From assembly GCF_024496245.1 (NCBI RefSeq), contig NZ_CP101740.1, positions 1,239,501-1,303,500 of the forward strand: DNA of 64,000 nucleotides. The letters run 5' to 3'. Under the pieces are notes generated by a model. The model was not told where the DNA came from, searched no databases, and was given only the letters and a program-made list of their open reading frames with translations. Source of the stretch: Sphingomonas qomolangmaensis. Its GTDB lineage: Bacteria; Pseudomonadota; Alphaproteobacteria; Sphingomonadales; Sphingomonadaceae. The translations under genes and the position numbers were made by a program. Below are positions 50,640 to 57,671 of the stretch, piece by piece (position 1 is the first letter of the stretch; every line of letters starts with the position of its first letter).

Positions 50640-51194
50640 TCAGAAGTTCAGCTGCTCTGTTCGTAAAACCTCAGCGCGCACATATTCGTCGACGACCAGC
50701 GATCGCCGTCGTTCATCGATCTCGACAAAGTAGCCAAGGCAATAGTTCCCGACATGCGCCGGATCCACCCGGCCGTCGGCCGGCCACACGCCCTCGTAAG
50801 GCTCGCGTGTTAAGGCCATCAGCCTTACCCGATCCTTGTGCTTCTCGGCCGCTGGATGCGAGTGTCGCTTCATCTCGATGGCTATGAGGTTGTCCGGGTC
50901 GGCGACCCTTCCGCGACTGTGAAGTATGAGGTCGCAGGTGATGGTAACGGTCTCAAGATTTTCTCCGGCAATCGTTTTCAAGCGACCGTCATTGGCGCGG
51001 TTATACTCAACGTCCGCCCGATATTCCGGAAATCCGGCATCATGAGCCAGCCTTTCCATGGGCATCGACAACCGCTGGCACAGGTTCCGCTCGGACACAC
51101 CGTTGAGAATATTTTCGAGATCGTCCTCAAGAAATGCCCTTAACGAACGATCGAAGACGCGACGCAAGCGCCGTAGCATCGCCGCGCTGGTCAT
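50640..51194 (-). CDS. PD-(D/E)XK-like nuclease, putative second effector of the defence operon
   Basis: 184 residues. The segment TVTITCDLILHSRGRVADPDNLIAIEMKR contains Asp88 and Glu107-x-Lys109, the D...E-x-K pattern of restriction-endonuclease-fold nucleases, with beta strands either side. Upstream, NILNGVSERNLCQRLSMPMERL and YRADVEYNRANDGRLK give conserved-looking Glu/Arg and Glu/Tyr/Asn positions. I recognise the pattern from unnamed proteins in conflict loci, but the nuclease activity is inferred from motifs. Its ATG overlaps the stop of the SMC-like ATPase gene by 4 bp, the last of three such overlaps in this four-gene operon. Confidence 0.75.
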   Translation of the reverse strand: MTSAAMLRRLRRVFDRSLRAFLEDDLENILNGVSERNLCQRLSMPMERLAHDAGFPEYRADVEYNRANDGRLKTIAGENLETVTITCDLILHSRGRVADPDNLIAIEMKRHSHPAAEKHKDRVRLMALTREPYEGVWPADGRVDPAHVGNYCLGYFVEIDERRRSLVVDEYVRAEVLRTEQLNF

Positions 51195-53218
51195 GCGCTC
51201 AGTGGTTCTTCCGGTAGAACCAGTGAGCGCCGGCTCAACGTGGCGATTGTCTGTTCGTGCACGACAGCAAGCGCGCCCGATGCATCGGTTCCGAGACTGA
51301 TCCGCTTCCCCGGAGACGCCACCGATGACGGCAACCGCCGACACATCAGATCCGCCAGGGCGCGATCCTCGACCGCACAGACGATCTGTCGCCCTGAACT
51401 ACAAAGCTGCGCGAGCACCTCCGCCAGATGGACCGTCCTGAAATCGTCCACATGCTGGACCGGGTCGTCAAGCAGGATGCTCTGCCACCGGCTCCACGCG
51501 ATCGAAAGATTGACCGAAAGGAGGAAAGCGAGCCCGGTCGCACGGCGCTGGCCGCTCGAGAACACGAACTGCGGATTGACGTTGCCTTCGACCTTGAGCG
51601 TTAAAAACCGATTGACATCGCCGCGCACGCTGTACTCGATGTCGCCCCAAAGCGGATGCGGCCGCAACCGCCGGTAAAGCTCAGACATCAGCGGGATAAC
51701 GCGGTCCAGTCGCTGCTGGAGCGTCTCGGCCGACGCTCGCCGCGCGGCATCGTAAAGCGCTTTAGAACGGGTCTCCCCGAGACGCGCACGCCCGAGGCGG
51801 AGCTCCGTCTGTCGTACCCGTTCGGCAGCTGTGGCCTGATCGGATGTGGCGCGCGAGATGACCCGATCGAACAAAAGCGTGTCGAGCATCGGCATGTCGG
51901 CGGCAATCGACTGCTGATCGCGCAGCAGACCGCTGAGGCGGTGCTCGATGTCGATCCGGCTTGCGCCGGCGAGGTGGCTTTCGGCCAGCAGTCCCTCGAA
52001 ACCGCTGACAGCGTCGGCGAGCTGCCCGCTTTCAGTATTGGCGGAAACGGCTTCGCGTTCAGCGGCCTGAAGCGCCGTCAACGCGGTGTCGCGCTCGCGC
52101 TCCTTGCGCGCCTGCTCGACCGCCTGCGCGTCCAAGGTCCGGGCTATCGACATCGCATGGTCGAGACCGCGATGAAAAGCTTCATGGCTGACGTCGCTCG
52201 CACAGAGCGGACAGTGTCCGTCACGCAGACCCAGCGTCCTGCCGATCTCGACGAGGTTCTCGAGCTGCCGTGCCTGCGCCGACAGCATGGTCGCGCGCGT
52301 CGCAGCCCCGAGCGCCGCGACACTTTCGTCGTAATTCATCTGCGCGAGCGTTTCGCTGACGGACGCATCGGACGCCCGCTCTTCGCTCGCGGGCAACGCC
52401 GTGCGCGCTGCCTCGTAACCGGCGAAGCCATCGATCAACGGCTGGAGCTTCCCGATCGCCGATGCGATGTCGGCAAGGCGCTGTCGCGCGAGTTCGGCAA
52501 GGGCGGCACCGGTTGCAGTCGTATCGAGGGCACGCCGAAGCCGTTCGCTTGCCTGCCCTACCAGATCATCAGCGGGCAAGGACGCCTGCGCTTCGTCGAT
52601 CTGCCTTACTGCGACCGCTTGGGCGACAGTGGCCGCCTCAGCGTCAGACTGAGCGGTCTTGAGCTTTGTGGCCGCCGCGGAGTGGATCGCCTGCGCGCGC
52701 CTGATCCAGTCGTCCGCATCGACCGCGCCGATGGCATCGCGAAGCAGCCTGAAGCGCTCGCCTTCCTTCAGATCGAGGCTCAGACGGGCGATATGCTCGT
52801 CGCGAATGATCGTAGAATTGCAGAGTTGCGCGATGGCTTCGCGCGGTGCCGCATTCGGCAGATAGAGCTTTTCGGCGCGCGAGCGTACATCTAAGCTCGT
52901 CGGATCGAGCGGCGTTCGCCGGATTTCGAACGATGCCGATTCTTCCCCGAACCCCACTTCCACGAAATGATCGGAAAGATCGTCCTCCTGCCCATAGGGG
53001 CCGGTCCACCAGATATAGTCGGTAACCGACTCGCCGTCCGCTTTGGCGTCGAGATATTTGCTGATCGTGCCGGTGAGCGCGAATTCCACGGCGTCGAAGA
53101 TCGTCGATTTGCCGACGCCGTTGCGCCCGTCGATAATCGTGAAGCTCTCGGCGAAATCGATGCGGACCGGCTTGCGGTAGCCGCGAAAGCCATGCAGATG
53201 GACGTATCTCAGCCTCAT
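51191..53218 (-). CDS. Rad50/SMC-like ABC ATPase with zinc hook (LmuB/ABC-3C type)
   Basis: 675 residues. Walker A GRNGVGKST at 31-39 right after LRYVHLHGFRGYRKPVRIDF, a coiled coil (about 165-330), a CPLC zinc-hook motif at 336-339, a returning coiled coil (about 350-510), then the ABC signature FSSGQRRA (553-560), Walker B SILLDDPVQHVDD (580-592) and a D-loop/His-switch region. The head is complete and the arms are short for Rad50/SbcC, as in SMC-like ATPases of Lamassu (LmuB) and ABC-three-component systems, which sense unusual DNA ends or structures and release an effector. It overlaps the genes on both sides by 4 bp. Confidence 0.88.
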   Translation of the reverse strand: MRLRYVHLHGFRGYRKPVRIDFAESFTIIDGRNGVGKSTIFDAVEFALTGTISKYLDAKADGESVTDYIWWTGPYGQEDDLSDHFVEVGFGEESASFEIRRTPLDPTSLDVRSRAEKLYLPNAAPREAIAQLCNSTIIRDEHIARLSLDLKEGERFRLLRDAIGAVDADDWIRRAQAIHSAAATKLKTAQSDAEAATVAQAVAVRQIDEAQASLPADDLVGQASERLRRALDTTATGAALAELARQRLADIASAIGKLQPLIDGFAGYEAARTALPASEERASDASVSETLAQMNYDESVAALGAATRATMLSAQARQLENLVEIGRTLGLRDGHCPLCASDVSHEAFHRGLDHAMSIARTLDAQAVEQARKERERDTALTALQAAEREAVSANTESGQLADAVSGFEGLLAESHLAGASRIDIEHRLSGLLRDQQSIAADMPMLDTLLFDRVISRATSDQATAAERVRQTELRLGRARLGETRSKALYDAARRASAETLQQRLDRVIPLMSELYRRLRPHPLWGDIEYSVRGDVNRFLTLKVEGNVNPQFVFSSGQRRATGLAFLLSVNLSIAWSRWQSILLDDPVQHVDDFRTVHLAEVLAQLCSSGRQIVCAVEDRALADLMCRRLPSSVASPGKRISLGTDASGALAVVHEQTIATLSRRSLVLPEEPLSA

Positions 53219-53748
53219 TGACCGGCCTCGAGCAGCTGCAGGATGGTCGCGTCGGGCGCGCCGCCGACGAAAGCATTGATGAGTTCAGGTGGGAGTTCCG
53301 ACGTTCTCAGGCGGATTTCGCCCACCATATCGACCGCGCCCAGTCTGGGCGCGTGCTGCATGGCGAGAAGCGGCAACAGCGCAGCGCGCATATCGTCCGC
53401 CGACACGACGCCGGCCCGGGCGATCTTGCGGGTGCCGGTCAGGTCTTCCTCAATGGCCCCGAGACGGATCGTAGAGGCGTAGTCCGATGCGCCGTCGGTC
53501 AGGAGAATTATATAAGCGTTCCACGCCTTGGTCTCGGCGCGACGGAGCCCGAATTGGGAGGCTTTCAAAACGCGCTGACTGTCGTGATGCCAGTGCTCGA
53601 TCAGGGCGCCGGCATCGTCGAAGGGCAGCACGAATCCCAGGACGCTGTCGCCTTCGAATGCAAGATACCGGATATCGGCGTCGGTCAGCGCAGCGACCGA
53701 ATAGCCCGCATCATCGAGTTGCCTGGCGGCGAGGTGCAATATGCTCAT
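53215..53748 (-). CDS. Small middle component of an ABC-three-component-like system
   Basis: 177 residues with no catalytic motif. The pattern LAFEGDSVLGFVLPFDDAGALIEHW ... KAWNAYIILLTDG ... LGAIEEDLTGTRKIARAGVVSADDMRAALLPLL resembles what I recall of middle-component 1 (MC1) proteins, which link the ABC ATPase to its effector (called LmuC in Lamassu). Position between ATPase and SIR2 gene, with ATGA overlaps on both sides, supports the assignment. The start at 53748 is fixed by the overlap with the SIR2 stop; the much longer open frame upstream is antisense shadow of the SIR2 gene. Confidence 0.7.
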   Translation of the reverse strand: MSILHLAARQLDDAGYSVAALTDADIRYLAFEGDSVLGFVLPFDDAGALIEHWHHDSQRVLKASQFGLRRAETKAWNAYIILLTDGASDYASTIRLGAIEEDLTGTRKIARAGVVSADDMRAALLPLLAMQHAPRLGAVDMVGEIRLRTSELPPELINAFVGGAPDATILQLLEAGQ

Positions 53749-55070
53749 AATCCCAGTTCCTCGACGGCATCGGTGCGTGAGCGCCATTTCGTGGAGGATC
53801 CCCGTGCGATCGAGCCGGTAGCCGGGCCCCGTGCGATGCTTGGCGGCAATGGTAGCGCCTCGGCTCCGATGGCGATCACATATTCGGGCGCAAGCACGGG
53901 CGCGGTCTCGCGGGAATATTCTGCCTCGACCTCGTGCAGCGGACGGTTGACCGTACGCAGGACCCGCACGCGCGTGCCACCGAGGTTCCAGCAGATGTCC
54001 TCGGATGTCGCGCCCTTCGCCTGCAGCTGGAGAAGTGTCATGCCGAGCAACGGTTCGCTGGCCGGCTGATGGCTTCTCGCCGGCGCATTGGGTCCGGCGC
54101 CTTCGAGATCGCGCCGTATGCGCCACAGCGTGTTCGCATCGGCGCTCGGCGGCTCGAGCCAAGCTGGATCTGGCGCGACACCGGTCTGACTTTGATAGGT
54201 TCTCGAGCCGGAGTGCAGGATCGAGCGCAGCATTGCGCGCGAGAAATTCACCCGCAACCTGTCGAGGAAGTCGGCACCCGAGACCGGGACGTGGAAGAAG
54301 CCGGACGTTGCCCGGGACCCAAGGTCGTACAGCGCCTTGGCCTTCACCGGAAAAGTGGCGGTATCGCAGGGATCGACGACGATGATACGGCTCGGACTGA
54401 CTGCGGCCAGAGCTTCTTCAAGCACGGCATTCAGATAATCCCAATCGGTCCAGTAGCCGACGATCACGAGGTCGCGGTTAAGCAATCGTTGGGTCACCCA
54501 AATTGCGCCTTCAGCCAGGCGCGTTTTGATCGGTTCCGCGGCCACCTGACCCGCGGCCCAGACCGTACCCGGCGGATCGCTCCAGCAACCGTGGATCTTG
54601 AGCAGTGGTGATTTGGTCGCGGGCAACGCGGCGACTCTGTTGCGATCGACACCCGCTCCGACATGCCCAAACAGCAGGTTTCCCGCGGTCTCGATGAGCA
54701 TGTCGACGTTCGTCGATACTGCGGTGCCGATAGCGCCGGTCAACAGGAGGTCTGCTACGGCAAAGTGCCCGCCATTGGGTTCGACAGCGAATACGTCATG
54801 ATCGATATAGCTGCGCAGATACACGTCGGCGAGCTCGCCGTTCTGGAAGAAGAGCTCCGCCTGATCGTCGATCTTATCCGGCAGCGGCGGACGGGACGTG
54901 CCGAACTTCGCCGCCCATGATTGCTGAGCCTTCAAAGCCAGCACCGCGGCGCTCGGTACCTGGCTCGGTTCGGCCATCGATAGACCGGCGCCGCACAACA
55001 ATGCCAATCGATCAGCGAACAGGGCATCGATAGCCTTGTCGACGCCAGTTTGAAGATCGATCACATCCAT
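53745..55070 (-). CDS. SIR2-like domain protein, putative NADase effector
   Basis: 441 residues. SIR2-fold motifs are in order: LLCGAGLSMAEP (27-35, the GAGxS NAD loop), STNVDMLIE (119-, TxNxD), LLKIHGCW (158-161, the K/LHG His) and VIVGYWTDWDYLNAVLEEAL (205-, the GYS-D-x-D-like motif of SIR2_2 proteins). In bacterial immunity these domains usually cleave NAD+ to arrest infected cells. The C-terminal ~170 residues are unassigned and may bind the ATPase partner. First gene of the operon. ATG at 55070 is chosen; GGGGGAG is 14 nt upstream. An in-frame TTG at 55109 is possible. Confidence 0.85.
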   Translation of the reverse strand: MDVIDLQTGVDKAIDALFADRLALLCGAGLSMAEPSQVPSAAVLALKAQQSWAAKFGTSRPPLPDKIDDQAELFFQNGELADVYLRSYIDHDVFAVEPNGGHFAVADLLLTGAIGTAVSTNVDMLIETAGNLLFGHVGAGVDRNRVAALPATKSPLLKIHGCWSDPPGTVWAAGQVAAEPIKTRLAEGAIWVTQRLLNRDLVIVGYWTDWDYLNAVLEEALAAVSPSRIIVVDPCDTATFPVKAKALYDLGSRATSGFFHVPVSGADFLDRLRVNFSRAMLRSILHSGSRTYQSQTGVAPDPAWLEPPSADANTLWRIRRDLEGAGPNAPARSHQPASEPLLGMTLLQLQAKGATSEDICWNLGGTRVRVLRTVNRPLHEVEAEYSRETAPVLAPEYVIAIGAEALPLPPSIARGPATGSIARGSSTKWRSRTDAVEELGL

Positions 55071-55609
55071 GGCGTTATGCTGTTCTCCCCCGACTCGATG
55101 TAAAGACAATCACGGTGCCGTCAAACGGACGCTATGTCGGCAGGATCTTGCCGGGCGGCCTGACGTAGCCGGAATGACTGATCTTTCCAGATTGCGACGT
55201 TCACGCCGTCAGAAGCAAACGTCGCAACCTGGCAGCAAGCTGCCGTCCCTGCTCTCCTCCGGTGACCCACTTTCGGCCATTCGCGCCTTGTTCTCGGTTG
55301 CTCAACTCCAGCCATTCGTTCGCGTCGTTGAGAAGGGCGGTTTGGCGATTGATCCCGCGCTGTGCTGCTATCGGTATTCTCGAAAAGGATAGCAGACTGT
55401 GCGGAAACTGACTGGCACGGTGTCACATGACGTTCTTTTTGTGGAGGCGGATCGGGGGAGGACTGGTGAACGAAACCACCTTGGCAAGCGGGTCCGCAAT
55501 AGGCCGTCAGTGGCGGCGCACCTTCCATGTGGTTCTTATTGCGCGGATGTTGAGGGATCCCTGACGGTGTACGTCGGAAGGTAGCCGCCCTCAACGCGCA
55601 ACGTTACTG
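55071..55609. other. Gene-free stretch upstream of the SIR2 operon
   Basis: About 540 bp separating the SIR2 operon from TcmP. It should contain the operon's promoter close to 55080-55150, but no convincing -35/-10 pair was found. It includes repeat copy B (55264-55324). Confidence 0.5.
55264..55324 (+). repeat. Dispersed ~60-bp repeat, copy B
   Basis: GACCCACTTTCGGCCATTCG followed by CGCCTTGTTCTCGGTTGCTC and AACTCCAGCCATTCGTTCGC, aligned with copy A at 47735-47795 with few differences. Confidence 0.6.
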
Positions 55610-56461
55610 TCAAACGACCTCGTTCCAGAGCTCGTTGAGGTCCGTCTGAGATAATGCTGGCCGATCCCAGTCCGGGCGGCCGGACACCTTGCGGTAAGCC
55701 CGCAGCATCAGTGGCGATGCTTCGGAATGATCTGTTGCATGGACCATGTGATACATGGTCCGCCCGCCTCGCGCGGAGTCATGGATGGCGAACGGGAAAG
55801 CCCAGCGATATCCCAGTTCATCCCGGAAGCGAGCGGCGAGGAGATTGGCGCGCTCCACGCCGTTCATGCCTCGCAGATCACGCCAGTCTGGGCGTCCCCA
55901 CCAGCGTTCGGCCTGTTCCAGAGCGTCGGGCTTCCGGACGGCGGCGATAGACCGGTCGATCCAGCCGGTAGCAAAGAAGTAGAACATCTCGATCTTCGTG
56001 GTCGTCTTGTGCGCGGCGATCCGCTGCACGGTGGACCATTCGCATTCGAAAGTCCGCTGATCGAGGAGCGCGAACGTCGCGGTTTTCTCGGTTATGGTAC
56101 CGCTGGCCAGGATCGCTTCGATCGACGTGTTAAAATCCCCGGGCATGATGCGGATGCGCCGGTTCTTGCCTTCGTGCTCGGTCTTGATCGCTTCCAGAAG
56201 CGCGATCCCCTCCGGGTCGATGTCGCACAGCCAGAAGTCCCGGACCCACTGGGGCTGGTTCTCGAGCACCAGCTTCGCGGAGCACTTGGCCGAGTGGTTG
56301 CGTCGTTGAGGCGCGGCGAAGCCGTCGATGTAGGTGCCATGCTTGGTCACGAACGTGAATAGCTTGATGTATTCCTGAATTAACCTCGCCTTGTTCTCCG
56401 TCCACAACGGACAGTGCAGACCCTTGCGGTTGTTAATCCGTGCGGGATCGACCGTCGGCAT
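55610..56461 (-). CDS. tcmP: Three-Cys-motif partner protein TcmP
   Basis: 283 residues. The N-terminal WTENKARLIQEYIKLFTFVTKHGTYIDGFAAP with later DFWLCDIDPEGIALLEAIKTEH and ATFALLDQRTFECEWSTVQRIA is the family pattern, with a likely Rossmann/methyltransferase-like core (YIDGFAAP ... CDIDPE ... GDFNT ... LLDQRTFE). TcmP is defined by co-occurrence with a three-Cys-motif protein, and here that gene lies 35 bp upstream on the same strand. Biochemical function is not established. The LLDQ where a D-P-F/Y type motif might be expected may matter. Confidence 0.85.
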   Translation of the reverse strand: MPTVDPARINNRKGLHCPLWTENKARLIQEYIKLFTFVTKHGTYIDGFAAPQRRNHSAKCSAKLVLENQPQWVRDFWLCDIDPEGIALLEAIKTEHEGKNRRIRIMPGDFNTSIEAILASGTITEKTATFALLDQRTFECEWSTVQRIAAHKTTTKIEMFYFFATGWIDRSIAAVRKPDALEQAERWWGRPDWRDLRGMNGVERANLLAARFRDELGYRWAFPFAIHDSARGGRTMYHMVHATDHSEASPLMLRAYRKVSGRPDWDRPALSQTDLNELWNEVV

Positions 56462-56496
56462 CTCCGACGAAGCGAACGGGAGAAGCGGGTGGTCTG

Positions 56497-57318
56497 TCAG
56501 ATCGTCCTCGCTATCGGCAGACCGTCCCAGACTGATCCGTTCAGCGTCCGGCCGGCGATCTTCTTACCTACACGTAGCATGGTGGTGCCGTCATCTGCCT
56601 GCTCGGCTCGCGCCTTGGCGAGGTTGATGCCCTGCCCTGGCGCCCAGTCACCCCACTGCTTGAAGTGGAATGCAACGTCCGCGGCCATGCACTGGTTTAG
56701 CAGAGCGGTGAACCATGACGGGCTCGATGGACGCGCATGCGGTCCCGACTCGCCACCGGTAATGACCCAATCAAGCGATCCTACCCATTGACCCAGGTCG
56801 AGCGGACCCAGAAGCGGTTCGGCTGATATGAAGCGCACTGCGGCCGGCAGTCCTGCCAGCATGGGCAGTCGCTCGTCGGCGCGGCGCTGGTCCTCGACCG
56901 TTGTCCCCATCCACACGTTTGACGGCCATGCGTCGGTCCACGGACACAGGCGCTCCACGTGTTCGATCCGCTTAGTCAGCAGCAGCCAGTCCAGCCACGG
57001 GGTCGTGGCGATGAGAGCCCACAGTCGTTCCCGCCATGCGTCGAGGTCGCGGCGATCCTCGAACACGTCAGCCATCGATGCGCAGAAAACCCGGACGCGT
57101 CGACCCTCCGCCTGCGCCGTCGCGTTCCATCGTAGCGGTTCGCCCCAATGCTTGTCGCCGAAGAAGCGTCGTTCGGACCCGACGCCCCACACCTTGCTAC
57201 CAACGCGCTTTGCCCAAGCCTCGGCGTAGCAATGCTTGCATGCCGGCGAAACCTTCACGCATCCCCACCAGGGATTGAAGGTGTGGTTCGTCCATTCGAT
57301 GCGTGAATTCTTCGCCAA
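56497..57318 (-). CDS. Three-Cys-motif protein (phage Gp37/Gp68, DUF5131 family)
   Basis: 273 residues from a TTG with GGAAGGAG 6 nt upstream; this gives (M)AKNSRIEWTNHTFNPWWGC. The defining three-Cys region is NPWWGCVKVSPACKHCYAEAWAKR (C-x7-C-x2-C), reminiscent of a radical-SAM cluster loop, followed by CASMADVFEDRRDLDAWRERLWALI, LLTKRIEHV, VWMGTTVEDQRRADERLP, ISAEPLLGPLDL and VITGGESGPHARP, the usual radical-SAM-barrel-like segments. The name comes from phage proteins; function is unknown. Paired with TcmP immediately downstream. Confidence 0.87.
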   Translation of the reverse strand: MAKNSRIEWTNHTFNPWWGCVKVSPACKHCYAEAWAKRVGSKVWGVGSERRFFGDKHWGEPLRWNATAQAEGRRVRVFCASMADVFEDRRDLDAWRERLWALIATTPWLDWLLLTKRIEHVERLCPWTDAWPSNVWMGTTVEDQRRADERLPMLAGLPAAVRFISAEPLLGPLDLGQWVGSLDWVITGGESGPHARPSSPSWFTALLNQCMAADVAFHFKQWGDWAPGQGINLAKARAEQADDGTTMLRVGKKIAGRTLNGSVWDGLPIARTI

Positions 57319-57671
57319 GGCACACTCCTTCCATTGATCTAACAGCCCGATGTTGAAGATGCTAGCCGTTCCCACTACGTTCCCGGCGAGGTGGGGCGAG
57401 GATGCTTCGCGGGAGAAGCGTCATGGGTTCGGAATCCTACAGGTCGGACCTGTTTCGCCTACAGAAGGAAAAGGCGAACCTGAGGAAGGATCGACATGGA
57501 CACATACGCAGCGCTGGTGGGCCTCGCAGAGGTGATGGGCGTTGTAATTACTGGCAGATGAGATGATGGCCGAGGCAAGCAACAAATCGTCGCACCACCT
57601 GCCAGTGGCCATGTTTGAGCTTGGTAGCCCGTGCCAGCATCACTGCGCTTTGCCGCCGCGGCCCTGACGCG
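57319..57671. other. Divergent intergenic region
   Basis: About 350 bp between the leftward three-Cys gene and the rightward large gene. It should hold both promoters, and includes a small broken frame at 57423-57566. Confidence 0.5.
57423..57566 (+). pseudogene. Truncated N-terminus of a coiled-coil protein
   Basis: A 47-codon frame preceded by GGGAG encodes MGSESYRSDLFRLQKEKANL then RKDRH before the reading becomes unlike any family. SYRSDL-RLQKEKA-L-KD is the typical start of a family of coiled-coil proteins found with TIR or other defence domains, which here is cut off by a probable frameshift or deletion. Too short to identify firmly. Confidence 0.35.
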
